Shown piece by piece: positions 59,850 to 64,000 of a DNA stretch of 64,000 bases. The position numbers were made by a program, and so were the translations under genes. The stretch comes from CAVRUD01 sp963849635 (GTDB lineage Bacteria > Chloroflexota > Chloroflexia > Thermomicrobiales > UBA6265): contig CAWKIA010000018.1 of assembly GCA_963849635.1 (NCBI GenBank), forward strand, positions 558,001 through 622,000, in the 5' to 3' direction. A model generated the notes under the pieces. That model saw only the letters and a program-made list of their open reading frames with translations. It was not told where the DNA came from and ran no database searches. Within the stretch, counting starts at the first letter, position 1, and each line of letters opens with the position of its first letter.

Positions 59850-61550
59850 TCAGCTCTTGCTTACACCGGCCAGATAGTAGATGTACGTCGGCTGGATCTG
59901 GAAGTTGGCGACCGAGCTTCGCGTGACGACCTGATGCTTCTGGTAGCCCAGGAAAGCCCAGGGTGCATCATCGACAATTAACTGCTCGGCCTGATGGTAA
60001 AGCTCCGTCCTTTGCGCCTGGTCACTCACTTGTTGCGCCTCGACCAACAGGGCATCGACTTCAGGATTCTCGTAGTACGCCGTGTTCGCCGCGCCCTTGC
60101 TCGGTCCGCCGAGCAGTGAGTAGAGGAAGTTATCCGGATCGCCGTTGTCGCCCTGCCAGCCGGACAGGGAGACCTGGAACATGTTGGCGCGCCGGTCCGT
60201 CCGGTACTGGGTCCACTCCTCGGTCTGGATCTCGGCTTCGACCCCGACCTGCTTCCAATACTCTTGAATCGCGGTGGCGAGGCGATCTCCCGCTGGGTTG
60301 TAGCCCCGCGCGATCGTATAGGCCATGAAGGTAAAGCTGAGCGGGTTGGACTCGTCATAGCCAGCGCCGGTCAGAAGCTCCGTTGCCTTGTCGGGATCGT
60401 ACGGATAGCTCTGCAAGTCTGGGTTGTAGGCCCAGTCGCTGGGCGGCAGGACACCGCCGGCGACGACCATGCCACCGTCGTAGAGCCCGGCCGAAAGCTC
60501 CTCCTTGTTGATGGCGTAGTTCAGCGCCTGCCGGACCTCCTTTGTCATAAACGGGTCCTTGGTGACATTGAACTCGACGAAGTTGGTGTTGAGGCCGGCC
60601 TGCTCGACGACGACCAGATCGGAGTTGTCTCGCGCCTTCCTAACGTCATCCGGGGTCAGGAAGATCGCGATGTCGATCTCCCCTGACTCGATCTGCTGCA
60701 GTCGGGTCGAACTCTCCGGCGTCACGCTCATCACAAGCTGCTGCACCGCCGGCGCACCGCCCCAGTAGTTCGGGTTCGCCGCGAGCACGATCTGGCTGTC
60801 GCGGGTCCAATCGTCCGGGGAGGCAAGCATGAAGGCGCCGGTGCCGGATGGATTGACGCCGAGGTCGAGGGCGAATTGCTCAATGGCCACCGGGCTGGGA
60901 ATCGCGGCGATGGGGATTGCCAGATTTGCCAGGAGCGGTGAGTAAGGAGCAGGTAAGGTAAAGACAACAGTGGCATCGTCGACCTTCTCTACACCCGAGA
61001 CGAAGTCCGTGATGAACGCCGCCATGTACGGCATCCGCGTCGCGTCATACTGCGATCCGGTTGCGCCCTCTGAAATCGAGTTGAACCACGTGATGATCGC
61101 ATCGGCATTGAACGGCGTGCCGTCGTGGAACGTGACTCCCTGGCGGAGGGAGAACGTGTAGGTCAGGCCGTCATCGGAAATCTGCCACGACTCGGCCAGA
61201 CCCGGCCGGATGGTGGAGGCGCCGAGGTCGTACAGTGTGATCGTGTCGTAGATGTTGGCGCAGGCGACGTAGGCTTCCTGCGTGTTGATCTGGCGTGGGT
61301 CAAGATAGTCGGCGTCGGTGCCCATCCCAAACCGGAGGGTGGTATCCCCGTCCTGAGCGAGACCGCTACGGCTAGCCCGGCCGGCACCTGGCGAGGCCGA
61401 GGCGACCCTGGCGCCGGTTCCAGCCAGAGCCGTCGCCCCGGCTACGGCCCCAGAACGCACAAGAAACTCACGCCGCCCGAGTTCTCCAGCCCGCCGATTC
61501 GACAAAGCCTCATCCACCTGTGAGGCGCCGCTGTCCGTCGTGCTCGCCAT
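59850..61550 (-). CDS. ABC transporter substrate-binding protein, peptide/nickel (SBP_bac_5) family, operon 2
   Basis: The 566-residue protein has a twin-arginine signal (GRREFLV at 25-31, then AVAGATALAG) and an export linker. Family 5 blocks follow: ADYLDPRQINTQEAYVA, LAESWQISDDGLTYTFSLRQGVTFHDGTPFNAD, GTGAFML, EVRQALNYAINKEEL and late WQGDNGDPDNFLYSLL. The last resembles dipeptide-binding DppA more than operon 1 does. ATG 61550 follows GGAGG by 8 bases. The 273-base gap upstream to hemE holds its promoter; no clear box was identified. Confidence 0.9.
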   Translation of the reverse strand: MASTTDSGASQVDEALSNRRAGELGRREFLVRSGAVAGATALAGTGARVASASPGAGRASRSGLAQDGDTTLRFGMGTDADYLDPRQINTQEAYVACANIYDTITLYDLGASTIRPGLAESWQISDDGLTYTFSLRQGVTFHDGTPFNADAIITWFNSISEGATGSQYDATRMPYMAAFITDFVSGVEKVDDATVVFTLPAPYSPLLANLAIPIAAIPSPVAIEQFALDLGVNPSGTGAFMLASPDDWTRDSQIVLAANPNYWGGAPAVQQLVMSVTPESSTRLQQIESGEIDIAIFLTPDDVRKARDNSDLVVVEQAGLNTNFVEFNVTKDPFMTKEVRQALNYAINKEELSAGLYDGGMVVAGGVLPPSDWAYNPDLQSYPYDPDKATELLTGAGYDESNPLSFTFMAYTIARGYNPAGDRLATAIQEYWKQVGVEAEIQTEEWTQYRTDRRANMFQVSLSGWQGDNGDPDNFLYSLLGGPSKGAANTAYYENPEVDALLVEAQQVSDQAQRTELYHQAEQLIVDDAPWAFLGYQKHQVVTRSSVANFQIQPTYIYYLAGVSKS

Positions 61551-61823
61551 AGGGTCAACCTCCATATCCGGCTGTTGCCGGAGTGCCAGCGAATCGAGGC
61601 TCCGTCGCGGAACTCCGAGTTCGGGACATCGATCACCAACCCAGTGTTTCCACACCGGTTTGTCGATGGCCGAAACGAGCCGGTCCCACGTTCCTCGAAG
61701 GATGCCCTGTCTGTTGTACCAGTCTCAGCGTGCCATGAAAACCCGCGGTCAGGGTCACCTACTTGTGTATTTAGCACCAACAACGCATCGTCGACGAAAG
61801 GGCGGAAAAACGCCACACCCGGT

Positions 61824-62891
61824 TCACGCTTCAGAGAGCGCCAAACCGCCGTGGACCACTTCGACCAGCCGCGTCAACACGTCTGGATTCGTCTCCGGCA
61901 AAATACCGTGGCCAAGATTAAAGATGTGACCGGGGCGACCCGCGGCACGACGAAGAACGTCCTTCGCGCCGGCTTCCACCGTTGAGAATGGCGCCAGAAT
62001 CAGCGTCGAATCGAGGTTGCCCTGGATGCCCTGGTCTGGACGAAGCCGGTTCCAGGCCTCGTCCAGCGGCAACCTCCAGTCGACGCTAACGACATCAGGT
62101 CCTGTTGCGGCGATCTGATCGAGTAACGAGACGGTCCCAGTGCTGAAATGAATGGTCGGTGCGGTGCCGCGGAGTGCGGCAAAGATCCGCTGGGTATATG
62201 GCGCGACGTACTCAGCGTTGGCGGCCGGACTCAATAACCCTAGCCAGGAATCAAAGAGCTGGACCGCGTCCGCACCTGCATCGACCTGCCCGCGCAGATA
62301 GCGGATGACGACCTCGGTGAGCGTGTCCATGAGGGCGTGCCAGGTGGTCGGGTCACCGTACATCAGGGCCTTCGTCTTCGGATACTCCCGCGACGATCGC
62401 CCCTCGACGATGTAGCAGGCGAGCGTAAACGGCGCCCCGGAGAAACCCAGCAATGCAGCCCGTTCGCCAAGCTCCGCTTTGAGCAGGCGGAGTGCTTCGA
62501 GCACGTATGGAGTCGCTTCCTCAGCATCAACGACGCGCAAGCGGGCTACCTGACCTGCCGTGCGGACCGGGTCATCGATCACCGGGCCAACGCCAGGATC
62601 GATCCGAAACGGAATGCCCATCCCATCAAGCGGCAACATGATGTCGGCGAAGAGGACCGCCCCATCAACGCCAAACCGATCCACCGGCATCATCGTCGCC
62701 TGCGCCGCTAGTTCCGGTGTGGTCGCTACCGTCATGAAGTCGTATTGCTTGCGCAGCGCCCGGTACTCGGGCAGACAGCGTCCAGCCTGGCGCATGAACC
62801 AGACGGGAGTTGTGTCAACGGGTTGACGGTGCGCCGCGGCCAGGAGGCGCTGACGCCCTGTCATTGGTTCGGTGGTCACGAGAGAGCGCAC
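61824..62891 (-). CDS. hemE: Uroporphyrinogen decarboxylase
   Basis: HemE turns uroporphyrinogen III into coproporphyrinogen III in the cytoplasm. The 355-residue enzyme has PVWFMRQAGRCLPEYR with the two substrate-binding Arg residues, the catalytic Asp in LFADIMLPLDGMG, the GFSGAPFTLACYIVEG block and GHGILPET. GTG 62891 is the first start; a second GTG 12 bases further in is possible. It follows hemQ by 45 bases and reads the same way, so hemB-hemQ-hemE look like one transcript. Confidence 0.93.
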   Translation of the reverse strand: MRSLVTTEPMTGRQRLLAAAHRQPVDTTPVWFMRQAGRCLPEYRALRKQYDFMTVATTPELAAQATMMPVDRFGVDGAVLFADIMLPLDGMGIPFRIDPGVGPVIDDPVRTAGQVARLRVVDAEEATPYVLEALRLLKAELGERAALLGFSGAPFTLACYIVEGRSSREYPKTKALMYGDPTTWHALMDTLTEVVIRYLRGQVDAGADAVQLFDSWLGLLSPAANAEYVAPYTQRIFAALRGTAPTIHFSTGTVSLLDQIAATGPDVVSVDWRLPLDEAWNRLRPDQGIQGNLDSTLILAPFSTVEAGAKDVLRRAAGRPGHIFNLGHGILPETNPDVLTRLVEVVHGGLALSEA

Positions 62892-62936
62892 ATTTCCGCG
62901 TGGACGATGTTCCGCTTGTCCGGAAATAAATCGATC

Positions 62937-63719
62937 CTAGGCACCGACGGCGACCGCTTGTCGCGCCCGGGCGATCGATTCGAGCATCTCCGCCGCGGTG
63001 GCATGCACGCAGGTGAAGATCGGCACATCCGTGAGGGTGTAGGCACTCGACACAGACCCACGGAGCTCCTGGACCAGATCGAGAAAGTCTCCGGGCTCAT
63101 CGGTTTCGAACGCCAGCACGAACTCCTGGTCGTCCAGCCCGAACGAGTAGGTGGTATTCAGCTTGACTGACGAGTACGTGTGGCCGATAGCGATGTGCTG
63201 GTTCATTGCCTGCTGCCGCTCTTCCTTCGGCAGACCGTACCACTCCCGCGCTTTCGTCAGAGGGTAGACGAACAGGTATTTGTGTTCGCCCGGTGCGAGC
63301 GCCAGACGGGTGAACTTGTCGCGTCCCGGACCGGAATACTTCTCGACGTAGTTGGAGTGCTTCGTCTGGGAGAGGTACGAGAACGGTGTCTCCAGCCACC
63401 CACCCAGTTCCGTGCCGAGCAGCTCACCGGCCATCCTCTGAAGATCGTCGAGCTCGTAACTCACCTGCCAGAGGAGGAAATCGACGTCTCCGCGAGTGCC
63501 GACGGTCGAGTAGCAGCGGATCAGGTTGCGATCTGCCCAGTCCTCGACCACCTCGCGGAACTCAGCCTTCTGCCGGTCCCGAGTCAATGTGTCGAGCCGG
63601 CGCCACTCCGGCGCGACCCGGAAAAACGTGAACTTGACGTACTGGCGTTTACCCGGCTGATGCGCCATTGGCCCGGTGGGTTCGGCTGCGCCTTCTACGC
63701 CGTTGCTGTGTTCGGTCAT
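62937..63719 (-). CDS. hemQ: Coproheme decarboxylase (chlorite-dismutase family)
   Basis: HemQ removes two carboxyl groups from coproheme to give heme b, the last step of the coproporphyrin-dependent pathway of monoderm bacteria. The 260-residue protein has a family core (KFTFFRVAPEWRRL, CYSTVGTRGDVDFLLWQ), then FVYPLTKAREWYGLPKEER, the heme-ligand region NQHIAIGHTYSSV, and QEFVLAFETDEPGDFLDLVQELR. Chlorite dismutase proper has a distal Arg in another context and is unlikely next to heme genes. AGGAG precedes ATG 63719. It lies 22 bases after hemB and 45 before hemE. Confidence 0.92.
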   Translation of the reverse strand: MTEHSNGVEGAAEPTGPMAHQPGKRQYVKFTFFRVAPEWRRLDTLTRDRQKAEFREVVEDWADRNLIRCYSTVGTRGDVDFLLWQVSYELDDLQRMAGELLGTELGGWLETPFSYLSQTKHSNYVEKYSGPGRDKFTRLALAPGEHKYLFVYPLTKAREWYGLPKEERQQAMNQHIAIGHTYSSVKLNTTYSFGLDDQEFVLAFETDEPGDFLDLVQELRGSVSSAYTLTDVPIFTCVHATAAEMLESIARARQAVAVGA

Positions 63720-63741
63720 GCTGGCTCCTGCTCTAAAGACA

Positions 63742-64000
63742 TTATCGAGGGAATCCGACGACAGCGGTCTGTGGCCGCGCGGCTTCCCGCAACAAGCGAC
63801 TGACCTCTTTGGCGTGATAGGTAATGATGCGGTCAGCCCCGGCCCGTTTGATCGAGGTCAGGATCTCGATGGCTACGCGGGCTTCGTCGATCCACCCCAT
63901 CTGCGATGCTGCTTTGACCATCGCGTACTCACCGGAGACGTTGTAGGCGACGATCGGGATGTCATAGGTGTCACGGGCACGACGAACAATATCAAGGTAG
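63742..64000 (-). CDS. hemB: Delta-aminolevulinic acid dehydratase, C-terminal part (porphobilinogen synthase)
   Basis: The window ends inside this gene, leaving the last 85 codons: YLDIVRRARDTYDIPIVAYN, VSGEYAMVKAASQMGWIDE and TSIKRAGADRIITYHAKE, all strongly conserved in HemB. The enzyme joins two 5-aminolevulinate molecules to porphobilinogen. The Schiff-base lysines lie just beyond the edge. TAA at 63742-63744 is 22 bases before hemQ. Confidence 0.93.
   Translation of the reverse strand, partial: YLDIVRRARDTYDIPIVAYNVSGEYAMVKAASQMGWIDEARVAIEILTSIKRAGADRIITYHAKEVSRLLREAARPQTAVVGFPR

Overview
This is a GC-rich bacterial chromosome segment. It most resembles a thermomicrobial or Sphaerobacter-like member of the Chloroflexota. 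That placement is an inference from the overall protein flavour (a mycobacterial-type decaprenyl-phosphate phosphoribosyltransferase, HemQ, an S1 protein with a long acidic tail, Tat-exported lipoprotein-like binding proteins); no sequence comparison was run. No prophage, transposase or CRISPR array was seen, and nearly all genes look like core or ordinary accessory metabolism.

Layout. Bases 1-216 hold the end of a plus-strand gene with a terminal clamp-binding-like motif. A complete minus-strand rRNA operon follows (promoters near 6700 and 6510, 16S, tRNA-Ile, tRNA-Ala, 23S, 5S, initiator tRNA, terminator at 250-283). From 6.9 to 15.9 kb lie a class-I amidotransferase, lon with hsp20, a UbiA-type transferase, an anchored putative glycoside hydrolase and a polyprenyl diphosphate synthase. 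From 16 to 33 kb, mostly on the minus strand, lie nucleoside hydrolase with a TPP enzyme, glycerate kinase, rluD-lspA-dksA, murG (plus), radA, clpC, rpsA, an aminotransferase, a phosphoesterase and a DapA-like aldolase. From 33 to 44 kb lie an MBL hydrolase, an HxlR regulator, an M24 peptidase, trpS with a URO-D-family gene, a probable cobalamin riboswitch before a Tat-exported beta-propeller protein, a ferredoxin-NADP reductase, an aminotransferase and an amidase. From 44 to 49.6 kb lie a secreted protein, a Ser/Thr kinase with an extracellular tail and an MFS exporter. Two dipeptide/oligopeptide ABC operons (49.9-53.7 kb plus; 57.8-61.6 kb minus) flank a PhoB/PhoR pair, which is followed by a degenerate response regulator and a stand-alone phosphohistidine swivel domain. 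The right edge carries hemB-hemQ-hemE.

How genes relate. lon, hsp20, clpC and radA form a protein-quality and DNA-repair set. The heme genes are enzymes of the coproporphyrin-type pathway. Both ABC operons have the order binding protein, strong hairpin, DppB, DppC, and neither has an ATPase gene beside it, so ATPases must come from elsewhere. The most unusual points are the swivel-domain/degenerate-regulator pair (53.8-54.9 kb), the riboswitch candidate at 38.4 kb, and the perfect 27-bp hairpin made of GACGTGA repeats at 51.64-51.72 kb.

Sequence quality. About 13 single-base indels interrupt seven otherwise good genes, including essential rpsA. They look mostly like consensus errors in GC-rich stretches rather than real decay, so the coordinates of those genes span several reading frames.
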